A stretch of 64,000 nt of DNA from Desulfofustis limnaeus. GTDB lineage: Bacteria; Desulfobacterota; Desulfobulbia; Desulfobulbales; Desulfocapsaceae. The DNA lies in assembly GCF_023169885.1 (NCBI RefSeq), contig NZ_AP025516.1, forward strand, positions 1-64,000, in the 5' to 3' direction. Numbering within the stretch: position 1 is the first letter of the stretch; each line of letters opens with the position of its first letter. Of this stretch, positions 45,379-55,091 are shown piece after piece. The position numbers and the translations under genes were made by a program. The notes below the pieces were generated by a model. That model ran no database searches and was not told the origin of the DNA. It saw only the letters and a program-made list of their open reading frames with translations.

Positions 45379-46743
45379 CTACAGGCCGTATTCCTTGATC
45401 TTGTTCAGTAATGTCTGCCGTGCCACACCGAGAAGTTTAGCCGCTTGGCTGCGGTTGTTCCCGGTTTTCTCCAGCGTCATTCGGATCACCTCCCGTTCCA
45501 TGTCACGAAGCGTCAGGCCCTTCTTGCTTTGGTTTGGCCGGTTACGGACATCATCGGACAGCAGTTGCGGCGGCAGGTCATGCGGGGTGATCTGTTCGCC
45601 GAGACAGAGGATAACCGCTCGTTCGATGGTGTTTTCCAGTTCGCGGATATTGCCCGGCCAGTCATGAGCCATCAGGAGATGTAGTGCCTCTTGATGAAAC
45701 CCTTTGATATCCTTGCGATTTTTTTGAGCGTATTGGCGTAGGAAATGATTCGCCAGTTCGGGGACATCAATACTGCGTTCCCGCAGCGGAGGCAGATGCA
45801 CCGGTACGACCGACAATCGAAAGAAAAGATCCTGACGAAACGTTCCTGCCTTGATCATCTCTCCCAGATCCTTGTGCGTTGCCGCCAGCAGCCGCACATC
45901 GACTTGAATCGTATCGGTCCCGCCAAGTCGCTCGAACTCACCTTCCTGTAACACCCTCAGGATTTTGGCCTGAGTGGGCAAGCTCATATCCCCGATCTCA
46001 TCAAGAAACAAGGTACCTTGATGGGCCAGCTCGAAACGGCCTTTACGGCGTTGCATGGCGCCGGTGAACGCTCCGGCTTCGTGTCCGAACAACTCGCTTT
46101 CCAGCAGGTTCTCGTGTAATGCCGCACAATTGAGTTTGATGAATGGGAAATCCTGACGGGAGCTGTTCTGGTGCAGGGCGTTGGCCACCAACTCCTTGCC
46201 GGTTCCGGACTCGCCGGTGATGAGCACGGTGGCATCGGAAGGGGCGACCATCGCCAGAGTTTCAAACATGTCCTGCATGGCCTGGCTCTTGCCGATGATA
46301 TTGTGAAATCCGAACCGCTCACCGAGTCGCCCTTTCAGGTTCCGGTTTTCTTCTCGAAGCACCGTGATATTGAGAGCCCGCTCGATGAGGAGCTGCAATT
46401 CGTCGATGTCAACCGGCTTGGCTATATAGTCGAAGGCCCCTTTCTTCATTGCTTCCACGGCGCTGTCCACCGACGAGAAGGCGGTCAGCATGATCACCGG
46501 AGTCTCGCAGCCGCTGTGGAGCAGGGCAGAGAGCGTGGCAAGCCCGTCGAGACGCTCCATTTTCATGTCGAGTAGGATCAGGTCCACTTGGTGCTTGGCG
46601 AGAAAGGGAAGCACCTGGTCACCATCAGCCACCTCCGCGATCCGATACCCGTTTGCGACGAGGTTAGCCTTGAGCATAGTGCGATGGGCGGCATCATCGT
46701 CCACCACCAGGATGAGCGGCAGCTTGTCGTCTTCCTTGTTCAT
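45379..46743 (-). CDS. zraR: Sigma-54-dependent response regulator (ZraR/NtrC type)
   Basis: About 454 residues. Receiver domain with the acidic pair VVDDD, phospho-acceptor Asp in LILLDMKM and Lys in AKPVD. The central AAA+ domain has GESGTGKE, the sigma-54-contacting GAFTGA and GTLFLDEIGDM. The C-terminal Fis helix-turn-helix is GNNRSQAAKLLGVARQTLLNKI. The ATG at 46743 is five bases behind the kinase stop; a GTG at 46752 would overlap it. With the kinase and a ZraP-like gene behind a sigma-54 promoter, this is a ZraSR-type envelope or metal stress pathway. Confidence 0.92.
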   Translation of the reverse strand: MNKEDDKLPLILVVDDDAAHRTMLKANLVANGYRIAEVADGDQVLPFLAKHQVDLILLDMKMERLDGLATLSALLHSGCETPVIMLTAFSSVDSAVEAMKKGAFDYIAKPVDIDELQLLIERALNITVLREENRNLKGRLGERFGFHNIIGKSQAMQDMFETLAMVAPSDATVLITGESGTGKELVANALHQNSSRQDFPFIKLNCAALHENLLESELFGHEAGAFTGAMQRRKGRFELAHQGTLFLDEIGDMSLPTQAKILRVLQEGEFERLGGTDTIQVDVRLLAATHKDLGEMIKAGTFRQDLFFRLSVVPVHLPPLRERSIDVPELANHFLRQYAQKNRKDIKGFHQEALHLLMAHDWPGNIRELENTIERAVILCLGEQITPHDLPPQLLSDDVRNRPNQSKKGLTLRDMEREVIRMTLEKTGNNRSQAAKLLGVARQTLLNKIKEYGL

Positions 46744-46748
46744 GGATA

Positions 46749-48476
46749 TCACCCCTGTTTCGGGAGGTTGATGGTGATGGTGGTGCCACGGCCGGAAGCG
46801 GTTTCGACGTCGATACTACCTCCGTGCTGCTCGACGATTTGATGGCTGACGGCAAGTCCCAGACCGGTACCGGTCTTCTTCGTGGTAAAGAACGGATCGA
46901 ACATTCGTTCCCGATCCTGTTCGCTCATGCCGCAGCCGGTGTCGCTGACACGTATCCTGACTTGGCCGGTGTCCTCTTGGACAGAGAGGGTTATGGTGCC
47001 ACCGCCGGCCATGGCGTCGATGCTGTTTTTCAGCAGGTTCATCAACACCTGCTGGAGCAGTTCGGGGTCGGCTTCGACTATGACCTGAGAGGCGCCGGCC
47101 ACGCGGACCGCCACTCCTTGTTGGGTGAAGTCGCTTGTCATGAGGGCCAGTGTCCTCTCGAACAGCTCATCGAGTGAGACCGGTATGAGGTGGGGAGCAC
47201 GGGGCCGGGCAAACTGCAACAGCCCCGAGACGGTCTTGTTGAGGCGATCGACCTCACTGATCATGAGATCCGCATAAGCTTGCCCCTCGTCGTTCATTAC
47301 CGTCAGATTTCTGAAATAATGGGCGAATCCTTTGAGAGTTCCGAGTGGATTACGGATCTCGTGAGCGATTCCCGCCGCCATTTTCCCCAGGGCGGCCATG
47401 CGTCTGGAGCGTTCCAACTGCCGTTCCATATCCTTTATCAGCGTCATGTCCCTGACCACCAGGACCGAACCGATCTCATCACCCTCGATATTTTGCAAGG
47501 ATGAGCCCCGTAGTTCGAGGGGGCGGTGCCGACCGTCGGATGTTTCACACTCGATCGATCGGTCAAACTCGGCCAGCCTGATCTGCCTGGCGTCAAACGG
47601 ACAATCGGGGAAGAGCTCTTGCACGGTTGCTCCGCGAAGTTCCGGAGCGGGGCGGCCGATGATTTCTTCGGTATTATGGTTGCACGATACGACCCGGTTA
47701 GCCTTGTCGAGGGTAATGATTCCCAAGGGAATGCTTTCAACGATATTGTTGGTATAGAGCTTCATGTTCGCCAGGGTCTTGCGAGCTACCCGCATACCCT
47801 GAGACATGAAGAGAAGGTACAGTCCGGCGCCGCCCACCAGAAAGAGGATCGCGCCCATGAACAGGGCGTGCCGAACGTCCTGTTTCCTGGCCTCGTCGAA
47901 CTCGGCGGTGTACAGGCCGACGATAATGAACGTGTCGGTAAAGAGATCACGGACTCCACCCATATGCATTCGATGTCCAGGCATCACCGATCGGGACCGG
48001 TCGGCAGGATGGTTATCCAGTTTCCTGGTAACGGTAAAAATGCCGTTTTCTTTATCGAGAGATGATCGTGGCACGGCGGTTTCGGACATTGCCCCGATTT
48101 CGCTGAGCACGGTTAGGTCCGGTACGTGCTCGGTCTGAGCGATGATCGTTCCATCATGGTCAAAGAGTACAATATAGGCAATGTTGTTTTCCCGACTGCT
48201 TTCGGCGAGAAGGGTCTGCAGCGGCTCCTCTCCGGTCATGTGGTGCATCGCTGTCGTTCGCAAGGCTGCGCGTACCGCCCGGATAACGGTATCTCCTTTT
48301 TGCAGCAGGAATCGTTCCTTGAACTGCTCGGCCCGGTTAATATTCTGCAGGGTCGAAAGGGCGAGGACACCGGCCAGCAGGATAGAAGCAATCAACAGCC
48401 CGAGAGCCGTCATGGACGGCCGGAACGGGATGGTGGATAAAAAAAAGCTGCTTTTCGGAGAACTCCCTTCGCGCAT
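46749..48476 (-). CDS. zraS: Sensor histidine kinase (ZraS type)
   Basis: 575 residues. Two membrane helices (about 21-45 and 205-230) flank a periplasmic sensor region that contains Met/His-rich stretches such as AMHHMTGEE and MPGHRMHMGG, fitting a metal signal. A PAS domain (near 255-300), the phospho-acceptor His in GIAHEIRNPLGTLKG and a GHKL ATPase domain with MLNLLKNSIDA-type N box and GTGLGLAVSHQIV follow. It is immediately upstream of the regulator gene on the same strand. Confidence 0.92.
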   Translation of the reverse strand: MREGSSPKSSFFLSTIPFRPSMTALGLLIASILLAGVLALSTLQNINRAEQFKERFLLQKGDTVIRAVRAALRTTAMHHMTGEEPLQTLLAESSRENNIAYIVLFDHDGTIIAQTEHVPDLTVLSEIGAMSETAVPRSSLDKENGIFTVTRKLDNHPADRSRSVMPGHRMHMGGVRDLFTDTFIIVGLYTAEFDEARKQDVRHALFMGAILFLVGGAGLYLLFMSQGMRVARKTLANMKLYTNNIVESIPLGIITLDKANRVVSCNHNTEEIIGRPAPELRGATVQELFPDCPFDARQIRLAEFDRSIECETSDGRHRPLELRGSSLQNIEGDEIGSVLVVRDMTLIKDMERQLERSRRMAALGKMAAGIAHEIRNPLGTLKGFAHYFRNLTVMNDEGQAYADLMISEVDRLNKTVSGLLQFARPRAPHLIPVSLDELFERTLALMTSDFTQQGVAVRVAGASQVIVEADPELLQQVLMNLLKNSIDAMAGGGTITLSVQEDTGQVRIRVSDTGCGMSEQDRERMFDPFFTTKKTGTGLGLAVSHQIVEQHGGSIDVETASGRGTTITINLPKQG

Positions 48477-48830
48477 GGCTGGTTTCTCTCAATGCGGGCA
48501 GTATGAATCCATACGTATCTCTCTGCCTTGCGTGCTTGGGCAAAGTAATCTTACAGTAGACATCGTGGGTGTATCTGTTAAGGGTCGAAAGGACGTGGAA
48601 GATGCCCGTGGGGACGACCTGTCAGCGCCTCCCATGTTGGGTTCAGCCAACTCAAGGTGCGTGTCTGCGACCGGGGAGGGTGCTAATAGCGCTAAAGCGT
48701 ACGGATAATCAGGATTGTTCAAAATTTTTGGTGTTGGCCCGTTTTGTTGCAAGAAAAAGGGGCAGTGAGGTCCGGAGTACTCGAACCATGGTGGGCCGAT
48801 GCGCATCGACCCACCATGCCGGGGTGCTGG
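48477..48830. other. Gap between zraP end and zraS start, with a hairpin
   Basis: About 350 bases. CATGGTGGG (48787-48795) and CCCACCATG (48810-48818) enclose the self-complementary CGATGCGCATCG, making a long stem just behind the zraP stop. No U-tract follows on the minus strand, so termination may be partial and zraSR may also be read from the zraP promoter. No gene is seen. Confidence 0.45.
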
Positions 48831-49229
48831 TTAACGGTATTGAGCTGCTGTGTCCTGCAAAGTGGATTGCAGGTCGGTCAGCTTTTTCTCGATTGCTTTC
48901 AGCTGTTCACTCGTCGTATCGGGATTCCTTCTGGCCTCCTGATAGGCGAAATAGGTGTCATTGAGTTCTTTTCGTAGTTCAACGGTATCATTGAGGAATT
49001 TTTGATGGGTTTGGTTGGTCCAGGTCCCATTGCCGAGCGCGGCGCCGGGGCAATTGTCAAAACCGCCAGTACCTCCCATCATGCCCGGGCCCATCATCCC
49101 CGGGTTCATCATGTGGCCACCACCCATCATGTGTCCGCCGTAGCCGCCGTTCCAGCCGTTGTTGTGTGCGAAGGCGATACCGGTTGCCAATCCGACCAGT
49201 AGAATCGATGCGATAAGTACTTTTTTCAT
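48831..49229 (-). CDS. zraP: ZraP-like periplasmic metal-binding chaperone
   Basis: About 132 residues from an ATG with GGAG seven bases upstream. A signal peptide (1-22) ends at FAHN. The mature N-terminus is a Gly/Met/His-rich segment with repeats such as GGHMM and PGMMG (about 29-56). The rest is helical (TVELRKELNDTYFAYQEARRN), matching the heavy-metal resistance/Spy-CpxP-ZraP fold. ZraP binds zinc and represses ZraS in enterobacteria. Here it lies directly upstream of zraSR on the same strand behind a sigma-54 promoter. Confidence 0.85.
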   Translation of the reverse strand: MKKVLIASILLVGLATGIAFAHNNGWNGGYGGHMMGGGHMMNPGMMGPGMMGGTGGFDNCPGAALGNGTWTNQTHQKFLNDTVELRKELNDTYFAYQEARRNPDTTSEQLKAIEKKLTDLQSTLQDTAAQYR

Positions 49230-49326
49230 GTCATAGCTCCTTGGGTTTTCTTTTCTCAGCCAGTTTGGCTGTTTGTTTCGAGTGATTCCTGGTGAACCCG
49301 CTCGATCTGTCTTTTGATCTTGAATT

Positions 49327-49342
49327 AGCAGGTTGTGTGCCA
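49327..49342 (-). promoter_or_regulatory. Sigma-54 promoter of zraP
   Basis: On the minus strand TGGCACACAACCTGCT. The -24 GG and -12 GC dinucleotides are ten bases apart, as required, and TGGCAC is a perfect -24 element. It lies about 100 bases before the zraP start, consistent with activation by the adjacent ZraR-type regulator. Confidence 0.78.
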
Positions 49343-49671
49343 TACTGAGAAAATATTTTAGAGCTAGTTTTAACCGTCTGAAATACAAAGAAATGATTTG
49401 AATCTCAAAAGGCAGCGGTACAACGCTGGGCTCCAGAGGTGTCTTGATTTTAGGCGGTCGGGGGAGCGCGCGCCGCGCGACTGTGTACCGTTTTTAGGCA
49501 GTCTGTGTTGATTACGGCGGCCAGTAAACGTCGGCTCGCACGGTTATTGATAGCTGCGAAACCAAACATGAGAGAATGGGGATGAGTCTCTGCTTCCATC
49601 AATCTGCCGTAAAAGATCGTCCGCAAGCGGTGCCGATAGAAATTTCTGGGCACTTTTGGTAGAGTCTGCCA
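49343..49671. other. Intergenic region between the zraP promoter and the LTA-synthase-like gene
   Basis: About 330 bases. Any ZraR enhancer sites should lie in the left part of this gap, but I could not identify a convincing inverted repeat beyond a short AAATATTT palindrome. No gene is seen. The right end is close to the next start codon and shows only a weak ribosome-binding site. Confidence 0.4.
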
Positions 49672-51438
49672 ATGAAACTAATATATCCTTCGTGTCTGCA
49701 AAGGCAGTCGGTAACGCTCATTCGCGCGTTATTATACAGCGTTCTGTCGCTGCTCTTTCTGCTCTTCTACACCGAGATAGCCCATCGTTTCGGGGGCCTT
49801 CCCTCTCTTCTGCCAGCTTGGGAGCGCGAGATCCCGCTGCTGCTCTACCTGTTTTTCTACATGATCCTGATAACCAAGCCATCACGCTGGCAACCGGTTA
49901 TCGCCGCCCTGCCGGTCGTTTTCATGTATGCGATCTTCGATATCTACCACGTGCTGTTCGGCAGGCTGCTGCGGGTGATCGAAGTCAGTGAGCTGCCGGA
50001 GATGGTTATTGTCCTCTCCTGGCCGTCCAAGATCCTGCTGGTACTGTCTGTCGGCCTGCTGGGGCTGATCATGGTACGGCAAGTGGCGTGGCGTCGCCCG
50101 CGGCCGCTGATCTGGGGTATGATACCGTTATTGGCACTGGCCGTGGCCGTGGAGTTTTTCCCCGAAAGATTCATGGCCGGTTTCGAACGGATCAAAAAAC
50201 CGATCCATTGGATGTCAGATTCTGAACAGGCGAGGAGGAACGGCCGTATCAACATCGCCTTGTACAATGAAGCGCGTCGGGTCAGCGGCCTGAAAAGGAC
50301 GATCGGCTACCGTGACAATCCCCACTACCTGACCATGTTTGCAGCCGCAGTCCATACCTTGCAGGGAATGGAAGTTCACCGTAACGTCCACCTCATCGTG
50401 CTGGAAAGTTTTCTCGATCCGACGTTGCTGGCCGGGGTTACCTTCTCCCGCAACCCCCTCCATCCTGACTTCCAAGAGCTTTTTCAGGAACGGGGTGGGT
50501 TTTCCCGGTCGCCTGTTTTCGGGGGGGCAACGGCGCAGGCGGAGTTTGAGGTGCTGTGCGGCGTTCCTGCACTCCGGGAATTGTCCGGCATTGAGTTCGA
50601 TGTCTTTACCGGTACGCGAACTCTCTGCCTGCCCAACATTCTCAGCGAGACGGGCTACCAGACCATCGCCACCAACGCCTTTTACCCAGATTTTTTCAAT
50701 GCCACCAAGGCTTACCGAGGCCTCGGCTTTGCCAGTATCAATTTTCCCCGCGAATTCGCCCCGGTGGGCGGGTCCTATTTCGCGACTGGCGATACGAGCG
50801 GGGAGAGTTTCCTGTATGACGGTGCCCTGTTCTCCCAGAATCTCGACCATGTCCGCACCTGGATGAAGGAACATCCAGGTGTGCCTCTGTTCAACTACGT
50901 AATGACCATCTACGGTCATACCCCCCATCTGATCAACCACGACAAACGACCGCTGATGGTTGAGCTATCCTGCAGCGGTACGTGCCGCGACCGCCAGCTG
51001 GAACGATCGGTCAACCAGTTCTACTACCGGACCGGGGAGATCGCCGCCTACGCCAGGGAATTGATCAGCATAGACCCGCAGAGCATCATCATCTTCGTGA
51101 GCGATCATTTGCCGTCGCTGACGTACGGTCCGATTACCTACCGGGACCTCGGCTATCTCGGCAATGAAGAAGGGGCGACCACCCTCAACCGCCTGTATGT
51201 CATCGAAAACGGTCGGCCGATCCGCCTTGAAACCATTCACCATTACGATATCCCAGGTATTATCCTCAGTTACTTGACCGAAAACCGGGTCAATCACGCC
51301 CTAACAAGTAGTCGTGACCTGCACCAGACGAGGAATAGCGCTGCGCTGCGCATTCAGTATCTGACGATAATGGCCCATGCGATGCATGGTCAACCGCTTG
51401 GTTCATGGTTGGGCGGCCGCACCGCTCAAGCCCGCTGA
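49672..51438 (+). CDS. LTA-synthase-like membrane phosphotransferase (sulfatase fold)
   Basis: 588 residues. Five N-terminal membrane helices (about 15-170) are followed by an extracytoplasmic sulfatase-type domain with HLIVLESFLDPTLL (first metal ligand Glu), GGATAQAEFEVLCGVP with the nucleophilic Thr, NYVMTIYGHTPH and FVSDHLPSL (metal-binding DH). Relatives transfer phosphoglycerol or phosphoethanolamine from lipids to glycans. In a Gram-negative organism it probably modifies a periplasmic glucan, capsule or LPS. No glycan genes flank it. Confidence 0.85.
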   Translation: MKLIYPSCLQRQSVTLIRALLYSVLSLLFLLFYTEIAHRFGGLPSLLPAWEREIPLLLYLFFYMILITKPSRWQPVIAALPVVFMYAIFDIYHVLFGRLLRVIEVSELPEMVIVLSWPSKILLVLSVGLLGLIMVRQVAWRRPRPLIWGMIPLLALAVAVEFFPERFMAGFERIKKPIHWMSDSEQARRNGRINIALYNEARRVSGLKRTIGYRDNPHYLTMFAAAVHTLQGMEVHRNVHLIVLESFLDPTLLAGVTFSRNPLHPDFQELFQERGGFSRSPVFGGATAQAEFEVLCGVPALRELSGIEFDVFTGTRTLCLPNILSETGYQTIATNAFYPDFFNATKAYRGLGFASINFPREFAPVGGSYFATGDTSGESFLYDGALFSQNLDHVRTWMKEHPGVPLFNYVMTIYGHTPHLINHDKRPLMVELSCSGTCRDRQLERSVNQFYYRTGEIAAYARELISIDPQSIIIFVSDHLPSLTYGPITYRDLGYLGNEEGATTLNRLYVIENGRPIRLETIHHYDIPGIILSYLTENRVNHALTSSRDLHQTRNSAALRIQYLTIMAHAMHGQPLGSWLGGRTAQAR

Positions 51439-51879
51439 CCGGCGCACTCATCGCTCTTTATCCCGGTCTTCGGATTGCGCCACAACGGGATCTTCAGATC
51501 GATCGAGCCAGGTGCGGTAGTTGTTCTAAAAATGGTGCCGTATGAAACGGGCGATCAACGTCTGGAATAGTGGCCGCCTCGACACACCCAGGGAACCCGC
51601 ACAACGCTGTTGGGACCGCACGAGACAAGCAGTGATGGTGCTATCAATCCTCCGTGTTCTCTTGCTTGCGGTTCCAGAACTTCCTAACCTCTGATCGATA
51701 GCTTTATGCAACATGATTAACGTTGACAGGCGGGAAAATCTACCATAGTCTGGTAAGACCAGATGCTGGTCATGCCAAAATGATATAGTACTTTTCACAA
51801 ATAACCTATCACTCTGGTATACTATCTGTGGAGCTGAAAGAGAAAAGAGTGCAGACGATACCACATGGAGGAGACGACC
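51439..51879. promoter_or_regulatory. Intergenic region with the promoter of gcl
   Basis: About 440 bases without a gene. TTCACA (51794-51799), an 18-base spacer and TATACT (51818-51823) lie about 55 bases before the gcl start. A TTGACA near 51733 has no good -10. No regulator gene is adjacent. Confidence 0.4.
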
Positions 51880-53679
51880 ATGGCTAGAATGAAATCGGTT
51901 GAGGCGCTTGTGAAGGCCATGAAAAAAGAAGGAATTTCATGCGTTTTCGGCGTACCTGGCGCTGCCATCAACCCTCTCTATGCAGCATTGAAAGAAGATG
52001 GCTCCATTCGTCATATTCTGGCCCGCCATGTTGAAGGGGCCTCGCATATGGCTGAAGGATATACCCGCGCTGCGGCAGGCAACATCGGGGTGTGTCTTGG
52101 TACGTCAGGCCCCGGGGGGACCGATATGATAACCGGGCTTTACTCCGCATCTGCTGATTCAATCCCGATCCTCTGTATAACCGGGCAGGCACCAAGGGAC
52201 AAACTGGACAAAGAGGATTTTCAGGCCGTTGATATCGCCGCAATTGCCAGGCCATTGACAAAAATGGCGATGACGGTAATGGAGCCCAACCAGTTACTGT
52301 CCATCTTTCAAAAAGCACTGTACCTGATGAGGTCGGACCGTCCTGGCCCGGTACTCATCGATCTGCCCATTGATGTTCAGCTGGCAATGATTGATTTCGA
52401 CGAGAACGATTATGTCAGCCTGCGGCCCAGCAAACCGAAGGCAGCTCTCTCTCAGATACGCAAGGCATTACAGATGCTCGATGAAGCAAAGCGGCCGGTC
52501 ATCATCGCCGGAGGGGGAATCATCAGTGCCGATGCGGGTCATTTGCTCGTCAGGTTCGCCGAATTGAACAACATCCCGGTACTCCCTACCCTGATGGGAT
52601 GGGGCGTCATTCCCGATGATCACCCGCTGATGCAGGGACGTGTTGGTATTCAAACGAGTAATCGCTACGGAAACGCAACCTTTCTGAGATCAGATTGCGT
52701 GATCGGGATCGGCAACCGCTGGGCAAACAGACATACCGGTTCCATAGATACCTATACTAAAGGACGAAAATTCATTCATATCGACATCGAGCCCACTCAG
52801 ATAGGGCGCATTTTTGCTCCTGATCTGGGTATCGTTTCAGACGCTGGAGAAGCATTGCAGTCGCTCATAGAACTATCGCATGAGCGCAGAGTGCAAGGAG
52901 TAATTCTTGATCGATCAGCCTGGGTGGCGGAGTGCGAGTACAGGAAAAGACATATGTTGAGAAGAGAGGATTTCGACCAGGTGCCGTTGAAACCCCAGTC
53001 TGTTTATCATGCCATGAACAACTTGCTCGATCGGGATACGTGCTACGTGACGACCATTGGCCTGTCCCAGATCGCCGGCGCTCAGTTTTTAAAGGTCTAT
53101 AATCCAAGGAACTGGATAAATGCGGCACAGGCGGGCCCGCTCGGTTGGACGATGCCAGCTGCGCTCGGGGTACGGGCGGCTCTGCCGGACAAAAAGATAG
53201 TGGCTCTTTCCGGTGACTATGACTTTCAGTTCATGGTTGAAGAGCTTGCCGTGGGAGCCCAGCACAAATTACCCTATCTCCACATCCTGCTGAACAACTC
53301 ATATCTCGGATTGATTCGGCAATCGCAAACGGGTTACAACATGGAGTACCAGGTCAGCCTCGCCTTTGACAATATCAACGTTGGCGAAACAGACGATGCT
53401 GTGGCCAGCTACGGCGTCGATCACGTTGCTCTGGCTCTGGCGCTTGGGTGCAAAGCGATACGGGTTCATCGGCCGGAGGATTTCCAGAGAGCGTTTAAAG
53501 AGGCTGAACTGCTGATGGAGACATATCAGGTGCCGGTTGTCGTTGAGTGCATGCTTGAACCGGTGACCAATATCGCAATGGGTCAGGAGCTTAACTGCAT
53601 AAATGAGTTTGAAGAGATCTTGTGCTTGGATGAGAACCTCAAGGCGGAAACGGGCTGGGTTGTGAACAACGAAGGCTAA
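51880..53679 (+). CDS. gcl: Glyoxylate carboligase (tartronate-semialdehyde synthase)
   Basis: Thiamine-diphosphate enzyme that joins two glyoxylates into tartronate semialdehyde and CO2. The ATG at 51880 is preferred because GGAGGAG lies seven bases before it, giving 599 residues; an ATG at 51865 would place that site inside the gene. The protein aligns from memory with E. coli Gcl nearly throughout ([31 protein letters not shown]). Val51 stands where other family members have the catalytic Glu, a Gcl hallmark that separates it from acetolactate synthase. The ThDP motif is GDYDFQF through LLNNSYLG. No reductase or glycerate kinase gene follows, so the pathway must continue elsewhere. Confidence 0.95.
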   Translation: MARMKSVEALVKAMKKEGISCVFGVPGAAINPLYAALKEDGSIRHILARHVEGASHMAEGYTRAAAGNIGVCLGTSGPGGTDMITGLYSASADSIPILCITGQAPRDKLDKEDFQAVDIAAIARPLTKMAMTVMEPNQLLSIFQKALYLMRSDRPGPVLIDLPIDVQLAMIDFDENDYVSLRPSKPKAALSQIRKALQMLDEAKRPVIIAGGGIISADAGHLLVRFAELNNIPVLPTLMGWGVIPDDHPLMQGRVGIQTSNRYGNATFLRSDCVIGIGNRWANRHTGSIDTYTKGRKFIHIDIEPTQIGRIFAPDLGIVSDAGEALQSLIELSHERRVQGVILDRSAWVAECEYRKRHMLRREDFDQVPLKPQSVYHAMNNLLDRDTCYVTTIGLSQIAGAQFLKVYNPRNWINAAQAGPLGWTMPAALGVRAALPDKKIVALSGDYDFQFMVEELAVGAQHKLPYLHILLNNSYLGLIRQSQTGYNMEYQVSLAFDNINVGETDDAVASYGVDHVALALALGCKAIRVHRPEDFQRAFKEAELLMETYQVPVVVECMLEPVTNIAMGQELNCINEFEEILCLDENLKAETGWVVNNEG

Positions 53680-53929
53680 CCGGATGGAGGTGTTTAGGGT
53701 CGCCATGGCGCTATCTTCTTTGGCAGGTGACTTCACCGACAATATAGCATCTATGGCAAAGCTTGCCAGCAAGGAAGGGCGATGTGTTCTTAACAATCCC
53801 ACCATGGGCGGCGGAGTTGGTGCTTGGCGTCCCGAGCAGCATATTGCAACAGCGGGCCTGTGACATCCGTTGTAATAAATGAAAAAGATGGGATCTCCGG
53901 TCAATTTTGTGGAAAGAGGAGAAGGCAAG

Positions 53930-54346
53930 ATGAAAAGCTACCGCAAAGAGTTATGGTTCGAGGTTCCCACCCGGCGCGCCTTTATCAATATCACTCCCCA
54001 GGTGGAGGAATGCTTGCGGGAGAGTGGGATACGAGAAGGTCTCCTGCTTTGCAACGCCATGCATATTACCGCCTCGGTCTTCATCAACGATGATGAATCA
54101 GGGTTGCATCAGGATTATGAGGCCTGGCTGGAAAAGCTCGCTCCCCACGAACCGGTGAGTCAGTATCGGCATAACGGCTTTGAGGATAATGCCGATGCGC
54201 ACCTGAAGCGTCAAATCATGGGCCGAGAGGTGGTGGTGGCCGTCACCGAAGGCAGACTTGATTTCGGAACCTGGGAGCAGATTTTCTACGGCGAGTTTGA
54301 TGGCCGGCGCCGCAAGCGGGTGTTGGTCAAGATAATCGGGGCCTAG
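53930..54346 (+). CDS. yjbQ: YjbQ/UPF0047 family protein
   Basis: 138 residues from an ATG with GGAGAAGG upstream. The domain is typical: [22 protein letters not shown], then [20 protein letters not shown] with the metal-binding His, a second conserved His ([12 protein letters not shown]) and closing [11 protein letters not shown]. Members show low-level thiamine-phosphate synthase activity, but the physiological role is unknown. It lies 250 bases after gcl, and that gap holds a 59-codon frame (53684-53863) I cannot support as a gene. Confidence 0.9.
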   Translation: MKSYRKELWFEVPTRRAFINITPQVEECLRESGIREGLLLCNAMHITASVFINDDESGLHQDYEAWLEKLAPHEPVSQYRHNGFEDNADAHLKRQIMGREVVVAVTEGRLDFGTWEQIFYGEFDGRRRKRVLVKIIGA

Positions 54347-54566
54347 CGCGCCGGAACGGCAATCTGAACGTCTCGTAACAGAGGAGGTGGTGAGTAACTG
54401 GATGGAGTTTCTTTTGCAGGGCCAAGAGCTCTGCGACTGGATTGGCCAGGCAGCCTTAGCGGTCGAGACAATTGAGGCGGCCGAGGTCGGCCTTGATGAG
54501 CCGGTGCCCTTCCGAGTCAGATGTCGCCGATCGGCCCCGCTTCTGCAGGTTCGGCCTATGATACCG

Positions 54567-55091
54567 TTATTGGCGGTCTGCGTTATCTCCCCACCTGTTG
54601 CCGTGAAACCGGCCGATGTGCTGGTAGTGGTCGCGCGGCCCGAGGATGCCGAGAGGTGAGTCTTCTCCCCAGATGTCGCTCTTGCGGACGGCCGGGTAGC
54701 GCTGCCAATACAACTCGGCCAATCGGCGTTCCTCGCCGAGATCTTGCGGCTCCGGCAGCGGTGTGAACAGACGGCCCTCGCGTCTGCCGTGCTGTTCGTA
54801 ATGATCGCGCGGGCCCCAGATGCCCATCGGGCCGTTTTCTCCCCAATAGGAATGAAGGCGGATATCCTCGTAACGGTGCCAATAACTCTCGGCTAGGAGC
54901 CTCTCCCGGGCCAGGTCTGGCGCGTGTTTTTCCAGGTAGCCGCGCAGGTAGGTCCGCTCGGCGGCCAGCTTCGGTTCGGCCAACGGCGAGTTCTGCCATC
55001 CTCGGTAATAAATGGCGATGGAAACAGCCAGAACGGAAATGCTCAGCAAGGCGCGGAACCGACCCCTCCACCGTGGTGCTCCCCTTTTCAT
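54567..55091 (-). CDS. Membrane-anchored protein with a duplicated YW-RY/DHY repeat
   Basis: 174 residues. An N-terminal hydrophobic anchor (about 12-30) precedes two copies of a 42-residue motif. Copy one starts LAESYWHRYEDIR and ends GPRDHYEQHGRREGR. Copy two starts LAELYWQRYPAVR and ends GPRDHYQHIGRFHGN. Each has the pattern YWxRY, WGE, GI-GPRDHY, G-R. Aromatic, His-rich repeats of this kind would suit binding of a glycan or envelope ligand, but I know no function. GGAGG precedes the ATG, which overlaps the stop of the phosphatase-like gene (ATGA). Confidence 0.7.
   Translation of the reverse strand: MKRGAPRWRGRFRALLSISVLAVSIAIYYRGWQNSPLAEPKLAAERTYLRGYLEKHAPDLARERLLAESYWHRYEDIRLHSYWGENGPMGIWGPRDHYEQHGRREGRLFTPLPEPQDLGEERRLAELYWQRYPAVRKSDIWGEDSPLGILGPRDHYQHIGRFHGNRWGDNADRQ

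Noticed and set aside
51880-53679. Acetolactate synthase or sulfoacetaldehyde acetyltransferase
   Set aside because: Val51 replaces the catalytic Glu and the sequence follows Gcl throughout.
54387-54659. 90-codon plus-strand frame between yjbQ and the repeat-protein gene
   Set aside because: It runs into the antisense of the repeat-protein gene and shows no family features.
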